Source of the DNA: JASGDC01 sp047606545
GTDB taxonomy: Bacteria; Actinomycetota; Actinomycetes; Actinomycetales; Micrococcaceae
Reading direction: 5' to 3'
DNA: 64,000 nucleotides
Assembly (NCBI GenBank): GCA_047606545.1
Contig: JASGEI010000010.1
Coordinates: 68,037-132,036, forward strand
Position 1 is the stretch's first letter; every line of letters begins with the position of its first letter. Of the stretch, positions 54,938 to 62,726 are shown piece after piece. The translations under genes were made by a program, and so were the position numbers. Under the pieces are notes generated by a model, which was not told the origin of the DNA, searched no databases, and worked only from the letters and a program-made list of their open reading frames with translations.

Positions 54938-55719
54938 TGACTAATACTCAAATTGAAGAATCAGAAAAAGTCGAAACTGCTGCAGGTGACGTGCCAACTT
55001 TCCATGTCACCATGAAGATTCTTAGGTACAATCCTGAGGTAAAAGCGGAATCTTACTGGGACACTTTTGATGTAACAGCTTTTAGCACTGAACGTGTGCT
55101 TGACCTATTGCATAAAATTAAGTGGGATATCGATGGTTCACTTACTTTCCGTCGTTCTTGTGCTCACGGTGTTTGTGGTTCTGATGCAATGCGTATTAAT
55201 GGACGTAACCGTCTAGCTTGTAAGACCTTGATTAAGGACCTTGATCGCTCTAAGCCAATCACGGTAGAGCCAATCCGTGGTCTGCCCGTAGAAAAAGACT
55301 TAATCGTAAACATGGAACCATTCTTTGATGCGTACCGAGAAATCCAACCATTCTTAATCGCTGATAAGACTCCAACTGACGGCAAAGAGCGACTACAATC
55401 TGCTGCTGAACGTGCACGGTTTGATGACACTACTAAGTGTATTCTTTGTGCTGCTTGTACTACTTCTTGCCCCGTATTCTGGAGTGATGGCCAGTACTTT
55501 GGACCAGCAGCTATCGTAAACGCACACCGTTTCATTTTCGACTCTCGTGATGAGGCTTCTGATGTGCGCCTAGATATTTTAAATGATACTGAAGGTGTAT
55601 GGCGTTGCCGAACTACTTTCAACTGTACTGATGCTTGTCCACGTGGTATTGAAGTTACTAAAGCAATCGCGGAAGTTAAGAAAGCAGTTATCTCAGGCAA
55701 AGTTAACTATACCGCTTAA
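54937..55719 (+). CDS. sdhB: Succinate dehydrogenase iron-sulfur subunit
   Basis: SdhB carries electrons from FAD through three clusters to quinone. The 260-residue protein has the [2Fe-2S] motif SCAHGVCGSDAMRINGRNRLAC, then CILCAACTTSCPVFW for the [4Fe-4S] cluster, and CRTTFNCTDACPRGI for the [3Fe-4S] and remaining ligands. It overlaps the sdhA stop by one base (TAATG) and ends the operon; a strong terminator follows. Confidence 0.98.
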   Translation: MTNTQIEESEKVETAAGDVPTFHVTMKILRYNPEVKAESYWDTFDVTAFSTERVLDLLHKIKWDIDGSLTFRRSCAHGVCGSDAMRINGRNRLACKTLIKDLDRSKPITVEPIRGLPVEKDLIVNMEPFFDAYREIQPFLIADKTPTDGKERLQSAAERARFDDTTKCILCAACTTSCPVFWSDGQYFGPAAIVNAHRFIFDSRDEASDVRLDILNDTEGVWRCRTTFNCTDACPRGIEVTKAIAEVKKAVISGKVNYTA

Positions 55720-55725
55720 TAAGAC

Positions 55726-55749
55726 TTATATATAAGTTTTTATATATAA
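55726..55749. repeat. Two identical TTATATATAA palindromes
   Basis: TTATATATAA occurs at 55726-55735 and 55740-55749, separated by GTTT. It is likely an AT-rich post-operon spacer with no clear role. Confidence 0.4.
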
Positions 55750-55763
55750 ACCCCAACCCCATA

Positions 55764-55800
55764 AAAAATTGACCGGAAGATTCTCTTTCGGTCAATTTTT
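55764..55800 (+). terminator. Terminator of the sdh operon
   Basis: A perfect 12-bp stem AAAAATTGACCG/CGGTCAATTTTT with a 13-nt loop, followed by a T-rich run (CTTTAT), lies 44 bp after sdhB. Confidence 0.92.
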
Positions 55801-55915
55801 CTTTATCCCTCCCACCGTTTAGAATGCCCACTCTCTCTTCGAATATTCAAGGAAGGTTCCTGCTCTATTCAAGAAGTGAAGACCCCAAAGGTTAATTAAT
55901 TTAAAAGATTAACGT

Positions 55916-55950
55916 TAAAAGGAGCCTAGATAAAATCTAGGCTCCTTTTA
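55916..55950 (-). terminator. Terminator of the pdxK gene
   Basis: A perfect 15-bp stem TAAAAGGAGCCTAGA/TCTAGGCTCCTTTTA with a 5-nt loop lies 18 bp after the pdxK stop. Symmetrical A/T flanks allow action on both strands; the convergent sdh operon has its own terminator. Confidence 0.9.
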
Positions 55951-55968
55951 AAATTATTGACAGGACTA

Positions 55969-56760
55969 TTACTTACCACCCTGCCACACAGCATCAAACG
56001 GTGCTTTTGAAGAAACACGATTCTTAATCGCAGTGTGGACAAATTCCTTAGCAGTCTTACAAGCTTCAAGTGATGTAGCACCTTTAGCAAGCTCGGCAGT
56101 AATTGCTGCTGCTAAAGTACAACCTGCACCACTAACACGTTCATTACCGACTTTGTCGTGCTCAAGCACTTCTAGCTTGTCGCCATCATAGAATACATCT
56201 ACAGCTTTTTCGCCTTCGATTTCTACGCCACCTTTAACTAGCACATTCTTAGGGCCTAGTTCTACAATCTTCTTAGCAGCTTCTTTCATATCCTCAACAT
56301 TGTTGATTTTAATACCAGAAAGTGATTCTGCTTCAAAGTGATTAGGTGTAATCAAATATGCCAAAGGGACAATATGTTGTTTTAATGCATTATCAATATC
56401 AAGAGCTGCACCAGGTTCTTGCCCTTTACAAATTAAAACAGGATCCACTACTAACTTTTTAACTGGTTTACCATTTAAGTGCTTAGCCACTGTTTCAATA
56501 GTGGGAATAGTGCCCAGCATTCCAATCTTTGCGGTTTCAATATCATAAGTATTAAAAGCTGCATTAAGCTGATCGCTGATAGTTTCTGGTGCAATTGGTA
56601 CAAAAATATGATTAAAGTTATTATTTGCATCAAAAGAAACAATACAAGTAAGGTTTTGCAGTCCGAAAACTCCTAATTGCTGAAACGTCTTCAAATCTGC
56701 AGCGGCTCCAGCACCGCCTGTAGCTTCATTTCCAGCAATTGTTAGTGCGATATCTACCAT
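55969..56760 (-). CDS. pdxK: Pyridoxal kinase/hydroxymethylpyrimidine kinase (ThiD family)
   Basis: The 263-residue ribokinase-fold protein starts ALTIAGNEATGGAGAAADLKTFQQLG and ends with the anion-hole motif SGAGCTLAAAITAEL. The DPVLICKGQEPGAAL, VTPNHFEAESLSGIKI and KNVLVKGG segments resemble the Gram-positive pyridoxal kinases that descend from ThiD rather than true ThiD. It phosphorylates B6 vitamers or HMP; family membership is certain, the substrate is inferred. No thiamine gene or TPP riboswitch is near. The ATG at 56760 has GGAGCATAAAT upstream. Confidence 0.82.
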   Translation of the reverse strand: MVDIALTIAGNEATGGAGAAADLKTFQQLGVFGLQNLTCIVSFDANNNFNHIFVPIAPETISDQLNAAFNTYDIETAKIGMLGTIPTIETVAKHLNGKPVKKLVVDPVLICKGQEPGAALDIDNALKQHIVPLAYLITPNHFEAESLSGIKINNVEDMKEAAKKIVELGPKNVLVKGGVEIEGEKAVDVFYDGDKLEVLEHDKVGNERVSGAGCTLAAAITAELAKGATSLEACKTAKEFVHTAIKNRVSSKAPFDAVWQGGK

Positions 56761-56805
56761 ATTTATGCTCCGATTCTATTAGCTTTTCTAAGCTTAAGTT
56801 TAACG

Positions 56806-57021
56806 TTATTGTTTCACCAAGGTAAAGGTTTCATCACTGAAACTAACTTTATCTCCTGGATGAAGCTGTTTACCGCGCTGCGTGACAACTTTACCATTAA
56901 CAGTAACTAAACCTTCAGCAATTACTTCCCTAGCCTCAGCGCCATCGTATACTACATTGGCTAGTTTTAAGGCTTGCCCTAGCCTAATCATGTCATCTTT
57001 AAGATATAGCTGCTGAGCCAT
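56806..57021 (-). CDS. S4-domain RNA-binding protein
   Basis: This 71-residue protein consists of a single S4 RNA-binding domain of the YaaA/RlbA type: IRLGQALKLANVVYDGAEAREVIAEGLVTVNGKVV in outline, then RGKQLHPGDKVSF. It probably binds structured RNA, such as ribosomal RNA. The start overlaps the end of the YihY/BrkB gene by 23 bp, so translation is probably coupled. Confidence 0.88.
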   Translation of the reverse strand: MAQQLYLKDDMIRLGQALKLANVVYDGAEAREVIAEGLVTVNGKVVTQRGKQLHPGDKVSFSDETFTLVKQ

Positions 57022-58093
57022 TTGGCACCGGTTTCTTTGCTTTATCTGATCTAATCTTTCGAGCCATCTTCTTTGGCTTTTTTAACTTCTTATGCTTTGC
57101 ATTATCGATAATGTCTTGCCACAAAATCTTAGTCGTGGATGCACCATAAAAAATGATGGTACACATTAGCCTAAACCATAAAAGCAAGATTAATGGTACT
57201 GCTATTGGAGTTAAAGCTGGATATTTATCCACTGTACCTGATACTGCTGAAGTACCTACCAATCCAATAGCGGCAAGACCTAACCCACCAAGTAAGGAAC
57301 CAAGAAGTAATGGTTTGAAAGGCACCTTTATTATTGCAATGACTCGAATAATTACTACCATCAACAAGGTGTTTACAGCAACAGTGATAAGGAAACTAGA
57401 TGCTCTGATTAAATAGTGCACTATGGTGCCCGACATATTCATAGCTTCTAAAATATGTAATAGGAATCTTGAAGATAGCACACTGGCAACTGAAGATAGT
57501 GCCAGTAATAACGCTATTAAGATAACACTTAATAAGTCCACTGCTTTCTTCAATGCACCATTTTTAGCAGAAGGCGGCATTGCAAAAATACCACGCACAC
57601 CTAAACGTAGGTAGTTCAACATATTAAGACCAGTCATAATAGTCGCTAATAACGAAACAATAGCCGCAATTGACATACTTGGACCGTGCAATAACGTTGA
57701 AGGGTCAATGATACCTTCAGGATGACCTGAAGTCTTTAACAAACCTGGAGCTGCGTCACCAATGGAATTAATAAGGGTATTTTGTAATTTCACATTACTT
57801 TTCAAAAACAAGGCAAATAGTGAAAACATGCCAGTTACTGCTGCTACTCCGGAAAAGAAGAAGTAAAAAGCTGTACCGGCAGCAAGAATCTGACCTTTGT
57901 TTCTAGAAAAATTATTGGCAATACGCACTGGTAGCAATGTTTGCACCTTAGCAGCTTTTTCAGCTGCTTGAGCTGCTGCAACTTCAATCGTTGGCTTATT
58001 CAAGCGCACTGCTCTATTGTAGGCAATCTTTTTCTTAGATGCCTCGACTTCTAAATCGTGTTTCCTAAGCGGACTTATAGGTTGCTGCGCCAA
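56999..58093 (-). CDS. YihY/BrkB-family membrane protein (YhjD-like)
   Basis: Six to seven hydrophobic segments between residues about 60 and 330 and the family motif AAGTAFYFFFSGVAAVTGMFSLF mark a YihY (virulence factor BrkB-like) protein. The 364-residue chain has basic N- and C-terminal tails. YhjD-type members have been linked to lipid or glycolipid transport, but the function is unproven. The start overlaps the end of the RNA ligase gene by 29 bp. Confidence 0.85.
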   Translation of the reverse strand: MAQQPISPLRKHDLEVEASKKKIAYNRAVRLNKPTIEVAAAQAAEKAAKVQTLLPVRIANNFSRNKGQILAAGTAFYFFFSGVAAVTGMFSLFALFLKSNVKLQNTLINSIGDAAPGLLKTSGHPEGIIDPSTLLHGPSMSIAAIVSLLATIMTGLNMLNYLRLGVRGIFAMPPSAKNGALKKAVDLLSVILIALLLALSSVASVLSSRFLLHILEAMNMSGTIVHYLIRASSFLITVAVNTLLMVVIIRVIAIIKVPFKPLLLGSLLGGLGLAAIGLVGTSAVSGTVDKYPALTPIAVPLILLLWFRLMCTIIFYGASTTKILWQDIIDNAKHKKLKKPKKMARKIRSDKAKKPVPNGSAAIS

Positions 58094-58610
58094 GAGGAAT
58101 CTCCTTTACTGTGTGCCACACGTCACCTTCATAATGCTCGAAAACCTTAACCGAAGTTACTTGGAATTCAGCACTATAATCTCCTAACATTTTTTCGGCT
58201 TCATCAAGATTTTCATCTTCGACTTTAAAAGCCACGGTAACGTGTGGATGATATGGAAAAGTATGTTCAAGATTAACGACACCGGCCTCTAGCTCTTTTG
58301 CTAGTGCTGCACATTGTCGATGCCCTTTAACAAGTCTAAGAAAAACTACAGGTGAAATTGGACGAAAAGTATCAGTACCTTTTAATTCCACATTAAAAGG
58401 CGAGAATCTTTTCGCAATTTTTGTCACATGTTTCTCTAAAGCTTCTATTGAAGTAAATAAGGTCGTACTAAGTAACGTGATATGAGCTGGCACGACCTTC
58501 GCCATCTCATCGCCAAAAGACCAGCGATATTCACGCAATTCAGATGCCAGCGGTTCAGGCAATTCAATAATTACCCCTACCCTACGTTCTTTGACAACTC
58601 TATTTGGCAT
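58065..58610 (-). CDS. 2'-5' RNA ligase/phosphodiesterase-family protein
   Basis: This 181-residue protein has the two HxT motifs of the 2H superfamily, AHITLLS (about 42-48) and HPHVTVAF (about 120-127). These form the catalytic pair in 2'-5' RNA ligases and cyclic phosphodiesterases. The substrate is unknown. It overlaps trpS by 11 bp and the YihY/BrkB gene by 29 bp, inside a four-gene run that starts with trpS. Confidence 0.88.
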   Translation of the reverse strand: MPNRVVKERRVGVIIELPEPLASELREYRWSFGDEMAKVVPAHITLLSTTLFTSIEALEKHVTKIAKRFSPFNVELKGTDTFRPISPVVFLRLVKGHRQCAALAKELEAGVVNLEHTFPYHPHVTVAFKVEDENLDEAEKMLGDYSAEFQVTSVKVFEHYEGDVWHTVKEIPLGAATYKSA

Positions 58611-59619
58611 GTTTTACCTTCAAAAATCCGATATAATTATAAACTTCCGTCAAAGTTTGGTTAGCAATTTCCCTAGCCTTATCAGCGCCATGAGCTAAGA
58701 TACGATCGAGCTCTGCTTTATCATCCATTAGTTCAATCGTGCGTTCCCGAATCGGCCCTAGAGTATCAACCACAATATCTGCTAATGCAACTTTAAAGTG
58801 TCCATAACCTTGGTTAGCATATTCATTAGCAATCTCTTCATTAGTTTTACCAGTTAATGCAGAATAGATAGTCATTAAGTTTGAAATACCTGGTTTATTT
58901 TCTGGATCATAAAAAACTTCAGTACCTGTATCAGTAACTGCGGAACGGATTTTCTTTGCAGTTTTTTTATCAGTGTCCATTATATTTATTAACCCAGCAG
59001 GCGATTGCGCTGACTTAGACATCTTGGCAGTTGGATTTTGTAAATCCATAATCTTAGCTACTTCTTTTGTAATAAATGCTTCGGGAACTTTAAATACTTC
59101 GCCAAATTGCTTATTAAAACGTTGTGCTAGGTTACGAGTTAATTCTAAGTGTTGACGCTGATCTTCACCGACTGGCACATAATTTGGTTTATACAGCAAA
59201 ATATCAGCAGCCATTAACATTGGATATGCTAATAATCCTACAGAGGATTTTTCTGCCCCACCTTTTTGTGACTTGTCTTTGAACTGGGTCATTCGTGCAG
59301 CTTCACCATATCCAGTTAGACAATTTAATACCCAAGCAAGTTCAGCATGGGCAGGCACATGAGATTGAATAAAAAGTGTAGCTTTATCTGGATCAATACC
59401 AGCTGCAATATACTGCGCAGCAGTTAATCTAGTCGTATTAACCAGGTCCTTTGGATACGGTGGCATTGATATTGAGTGTAAATCTGGAACAAAAAAGAAA
59501 GCATCATAGTCTTCTTGCATCTTTGCCCAGTTAGTTAACGCACCTATATAGTTGCCTAGATGCATTGTCTCAGACGTGGGCTGAGCACCAGATAATACGC
59601 GTGATTTCATAACTTCCAT
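58600..59619 (-). CDS. trpS: Tryptophanyl-tRNA synthetase
   Basis: This class I synthetase of about 339 residues has the HIGH-type motif TMHLGNYIGAL and the KMSKS motif in AKMSKSAQSPAG. Substrate-site residues in FVPDLHSIS and GEDQRQHLELTR are recognisable. I chose the ATG at 59619, preceded by AAGGAAA; an ATG at 59610 is equally plausible, and the longer frame from 59646 lacks a binding site. It heads a tightly overlapping run of four genes. Confidence 0.95.
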   Translation of the reverse strand: MEVMKSRVLSGAQPTSETMHLGNYIGALTNWAKMQEDYDAFFFVPDLHSISMPPYPKDLVNTTRLTAAQYIAAGIDPDKATLFIQSHVPAHAELAWVLNCLTGYGEAARMTQFKDKSQKGGAEKSSVGLLAYPMLMAADILLYKPNYVPVGEDQRQHLELTRNLAQRFNKQFGEVFKVPEAFITKEVAKIMDLQNPTAKMSKSAQSPAGLINIMDTDKKTAKKIRSAVTDTGTEVFYDPENKPGISNLMTIYSALTGKTNEEIANEYANQGYGHFKVALADIVVDTLGPIRERTIELMDDKAELDRILAHGADKAREIANQTLTEVYNYIGFLKVKHAK

Positions 59620-59648
59620 TTTCCTTGACAAAACACCCTTAATCAAGT

Positions 59649-60434
59649 TTATAAATCATAATCTACAACTACTGGTGCATGGTCGCTCCAGCGTTCTTCA
59701 TAAGAATCAGCTCGGTCAATTTGGTAGTCTTTAACTTTATCAGCTAATGCCTTATTTGCCATGTGATAATCGATACGCCATCCAGTATCATTAGTGAATG
59801 CTTGCCCACGATTAGACCACCAAGTATATGGCCCCGGCACTTCACCATGAAAAGTACGACCGATATCAATCCAGCCTTGTTCATTAAAGAATCCGTCGAA
59901 ATAAGCTCGTTCTTCAGGTAAGAAACCCGAACGTTTTTTATTGCCGCGCCAATTTTTAATATCAAGCTCAGTGTGTCCAACATTCAAATCGCCAACAATT
60001 AAGCCATAATCTTGCTTTTGAACCTTTGGCAAATATCTAGTCATAGAATCTAAGAACTGCATTTTTTCATCTTGTCGTACGGTACCAACTTCACCAGAAG
60101 GCAAGTACACTGAGGCAACTGTTAGGGTCTTACCAGCAACATCAAAATCAGCCTCTACCCAACGACCACTTTCATCAAAATCTGGATCTTCCAAACCAAC
60201 ACGAGTCTCTAGAAAAGGTAACTTTGAAGCAATTAGTACTCCTGAGCGACCTTTAATACTAGAGTTTGAATTATGCACTTGCCAATCTTTAGCTAGAAAA
60301 TCGTTAACAACCTTATCATTTGCCCGAACTTCTTGTAGGCATAGGATATCTATATCACAATCAGCTAACCATTCCCCCATACCCTTGCGGTAGGCAGCTC
60401 GAATACCATTTACATTTACTGAAGCAATTCTCAT
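59649..60434 (-). CDS. xth: Exodeoxyribonuclease III / AP endonuclease
   Basis: This protein of about 261 residues cuts abasic DNA and acts as a 3' exonuclease in base-excision repair. Motifs are RIASVNVNGIRAAYRKG, LCLQEVRA (metal-binding Glu), VASVYLPSGE, GDLNVGHTELDIKN and the C-terminal RIDYHM and WSDHAPVVVDY (catalytic Asp-His). I chose the ATG at 60434; a TTG at 60446 is unlikely. It is divergent from the two-component operon. Confidence 0.95.
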   Translation of the reverse strand: MRIASVNVNGIRAAYRKGMGEWLADCDIDILCLQEVRANDKVVNDFLAKDWQVHNSNSSIKGRSGVLIASKLPFLETRVGLEDPDFDESGRWVEADFDVAGKTLTVASVYLPSGEVGTVRQDEKMQFLDSMTRYLPKVQKQDYGLIVGDLNVGHTELDIKNWRGNKKRSGFLPEERAYFDGFFNEQGWIDIGRTFHGEVPGPYTWWSNRGQAFTNDTGWRIDYHMANKALADKVKDYQIDRADSYEERWSDHAPVVVDYDL

Positions 60435-60446
60435 TTTTAAACTCAA

Positions 60447-60523
60447 TCACACTTTTCTCATAGAAAACTCTAAAGTAATTATAGTGCATTGCACATGTTT
60501 TAATAATGCAATAGTGTAGAAGT
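60447..60523. promoter_or_regulatory. Divergent promoter region with GTGCATTGCAC element
   Basis: A near-palindrome GTGCATTGCAC (60484-60494) and a nearby opposing AATGCA lie in the 77-bp gap between xth and the response regulator gene, a plausible site for autoregulation. No strong -10/-35 pair is seen. Confidence 0.35.
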
Positions 60524-61231
60524 ATGCTAAATCAGACTAAAAATGGGTATCGTGTGCTCATCGTTGACGACGAAGAATACATCTTGGATTTGCTAGACAC
60601 TGGTCTAGATTTCGTGGGATATGATACCACCACCGCCAAAACTGGAGAAGAAGCCATCAATTCTGTTTTGACAGACGAGCCTGATTTAATCCTTCTTGAT
60701 ATCACAATGGAAGGTGTCGATGGACACGATGTCTTGGAATATATCCGCCATCGAGGTTACAAAACTCCTGTAATTTTTATTACTGCCCGTGATAGTACCG
60801 AAGAAACTATCGAAGGCCTAGATATGGGGGCAGATGATTATATTACCAAGCCTTTTAGTCTCAAAGAAGTAGTTGCTAGGTGCGAAGTAGTGCTTAAACG
60901 CACTACTAATAAGAAAACTATTATCAACGTAGGTGATCTTGCAATTGATACTGAACAATATGAAGTAATTCGAGCTGGTGAACCTATAGACTTATCAGTC
61001 ACTGAGTTTAAACTATTACATTTCTTAGCTACTAGAAAAGGCAAATTAGTTACTAAATTAGATATTATTGATCATGTTTGGGACGGTAAAGTTAGCGATG
61101 ACTCTACGGTAGTTGAGAGCTATATTTCTTATCTTCGCAAGAAAATTGACCGACTAGGCCCTCCTCTTATTCATACTTCACGTGGCACAGGCTATATTAT
61201 TAGAGAACCACGAGATACTATAGCTAGTTAA
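60524..61231 (+). CDS. OmpR-family response regulator
   Basis: The 235-residue regulator has a receiver domain with acidic pair DD (VLIVDDEEYIL), phospho-acceptor Asp59 in LILLDITM, Thr in FITARD and Lys in ITKPFS. A C-terminal winged helix follows with LSVTEFKLLHFLATRKGKLVTK, VESYISYLRKKID and RGTGYII. It resembles the TcrA/TrcR group of actinobacterial regulators. The kinase gene starts 4 bp later, so they form an operon. The stimulus and targets are unknown. Confidence 0.93.
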   Translation: MLNQTKNGYRVLIVDDEEYILDLLDTGLDFVGYDTTTAKTGEEAINSVLTDEPDLILLDITMEGVDGHDVLEYIRHRGYKTPVIFITARDSTEETIEGLDMGADDYITKPFSLKEVVARCEVVLKRTTNKKTIINVGDLAIDTEQYEVIRAGEPIDLSVTEFKLLHFLATRKGKLVTKLDIIDHVWDGKVSDDSTVVESYISYLRKKIDRLGPPLIHTSRGTGYIIREPRDTIAS

Positions 61232-61235
61232 GATC

Positions 61236-62624
61236 ATGAAGATTACAAACTTGCGCAATAGGATTTTAGTTACCCTATTGTTTGCACTTTTCATAGGATT
61301 GTTAATTACCAATGTTGTGACAATCTTTGGCACCAAGAGATATGTACATGATAAGACTGATAAACAATTACAAGTAGTAACTAAATCATACGAACGGATT
61401 TTAAGTTCAACTAGTACTAATACTCAAAAACTTACTCCCGTATTGGTAGAGCAGCCACCTCCAGAAACCCCACCAATTATCGAACCTAGAGCTGCACGTA
61501 TTAATTCTAATTACAAAGTAATAGCTCAGACAAAACCAACAATTGACTCCACTTTTGATTTTAGCCAAATCTCAAAAGAAACACTTAAAGAAGGCTCAGT
61601 AGGTGCCCACTACTTCAATATAAAGAGTGGCAATAATAAAAATGAAAAATTTCGTGGTGTAGTATTTCCACTTCAAAATACTAAAGATTTAGGAGTAATA
61701 TTACTTCCAACTGGCAATGATGAAGCTACTGTTTATCGAGTAATGTCACTTTCAATTTTCACAAGTCTAACTATCTTCTCATTAGCTATGCTAATGACAT
61801 GGAAAGTTGTGACTAAAGGGTTAAAGCCTCTTGATGATATTGCCGATGTTGCAGAAAATATTGCTGAAGGTAACACCTCAGAACGTATAAAAGTTACTGG
61901 AGATGAGGAAATCGAACGTTTAGGTGACTCCATAAATATGGCTTTTGAATCACGAGAAGCAGTGGAAAAACGATTACGCAATTTCATAGCAGATGCTTCC
62001 CATGAACTTCGCACTCCGCTAACTTCTATCAGAGGCTACGCTGAGTTAATCCAAACTGGAGCAATAAACACGCCAGAAAAACTTAACAAAGCTGCAACTC
62101 GTATTGAAAAAGAAGCAACTAGATTATCTGGAATAGTGCAAGATTTGTTAAATACCGTAAGAATTGAAGATTTCAATAACCTTACCCAAACTAGCGTAAA
62201 TGTCGTCCCTATTATTCACGATGCAATTTCTGATGCTTACGTAGTAAATCCGAAGCAACGAATTACTTACAAAGGACCCAAAAAAGCTAGAATCCCTGCT
62301 GATGAAGGTGCTATTCGCCAGATTTTGCTTAATTTATTAACTAACGCACGAGTACACAATAGCCCAGACACTGAAGTAATCATTTCGTTAGAAAAAATTA
62401 ATAAGTATTTTAAACTTTCGGTACGTGATTTTGGTAAAGGTATGACAAAAGAGCAACGTGAAAGAGCTTTCAAACGCTTCTGGCGTGAAGATCGCCGTAT
62501 TGGCAGTGGGCTAGGTCTTACTATAGTATCTCGCTTTACCAAAGCTCACGGAGGTCACGTAGAAGCTGTAGCCCCGAAAGACGGTCCCGGCACTCAAATA
62601 AATGTATACCTACCAGATAACTAA
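61236..62624 (+). CDS. Membrane sensor histidine kinase
   Basis: The 462-residue kinase has two membrane helices (about 8-30 and 167-190) bounding an extracellular sensor loop that includes a Pro-rich stretch (VEQPPPETPP). A HAMP domain, phospho-acceptor His256 in DASHELRTPLTSIRGYAEL and an HATPase domain (NLLTNARVHN, DFGKGM, GSGLGLTIV) follow. It is the partner of the regulator encoded 4 bp upstream. Confidence 0.94.
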   Translation: MKITNLRNRILVTLLFALFIGLLITNVVTIFGTKRYVHDKTDKQLQVVTKSYERILSSTSTNTQKLTPVLVEQPPPETPPIIEPRAARINSNYKVIAQTKPTIDSTFDFSQISKETLKEGSVGAHYFNIKSGNNKNEKFRGVVFPLQNTKDLGVILLPTGNDEATVYRVMSLSIFTSLTIFSLAMLMTWKVVTKGLKPLDDIADVAENIAEGNTSERIKVTGDEEIERLGDSINMAFESREAVEKRLRNFIADASHELRTPLTSIRGYAELIQTGAINTPEKLNKAATRIEKEATRLSGIVQDLLNTVRIEDFNNLTQTSVNVVPIIHDAISDAYVVNPKQRITYKGPKKARIPADEGAIRQILLNLLTNARVHNSPDTEVIISLEKINKYFKLSVRDFGKGMTKEQRERAFKRFWREDRRIGSGLGLTIVSRFTKAHGGHVEAVAPKDGPGTQINVYLPDN

Positions 62625-62640
62625 GTTTTACCTTGAATAA

Positions 62641-62691
62641 AACAATGCTGTAAGCATACAACCTAGGGATATTGTCACTTACAGCATTGTT
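62641..62691. terminator. Bidirectional hairpin between the kinase and RCC1-repeat genes
   Basis: A 14-bp stem AACAATGCTGTAAG/CTTACAGCATTGTT with a 23-nt loop lies between two convergent genes, 17 bp after the kinase stop and 36 bp from the RCC1 stop. A weak AT-rich tail follows. Confidence 0.75.
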
Positions 62692-62726
62692 AAATATTTA
62701 CTACTTAATGAAGTAGTAAAACCTTT

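Noticed and set aside
55164..55700. A 178-codon open frame on the minus strand inside sdhB
   Set aside because: It lies entirely within a certain gene with cysteine-cluster motifs on the plus strand and shows no family pattern itself.
55969..56805. TPP riboswitch ahead of the ThiD-family gene
   Set aside because: The gap upstream is only 45 bp and contains no TPP-element core.
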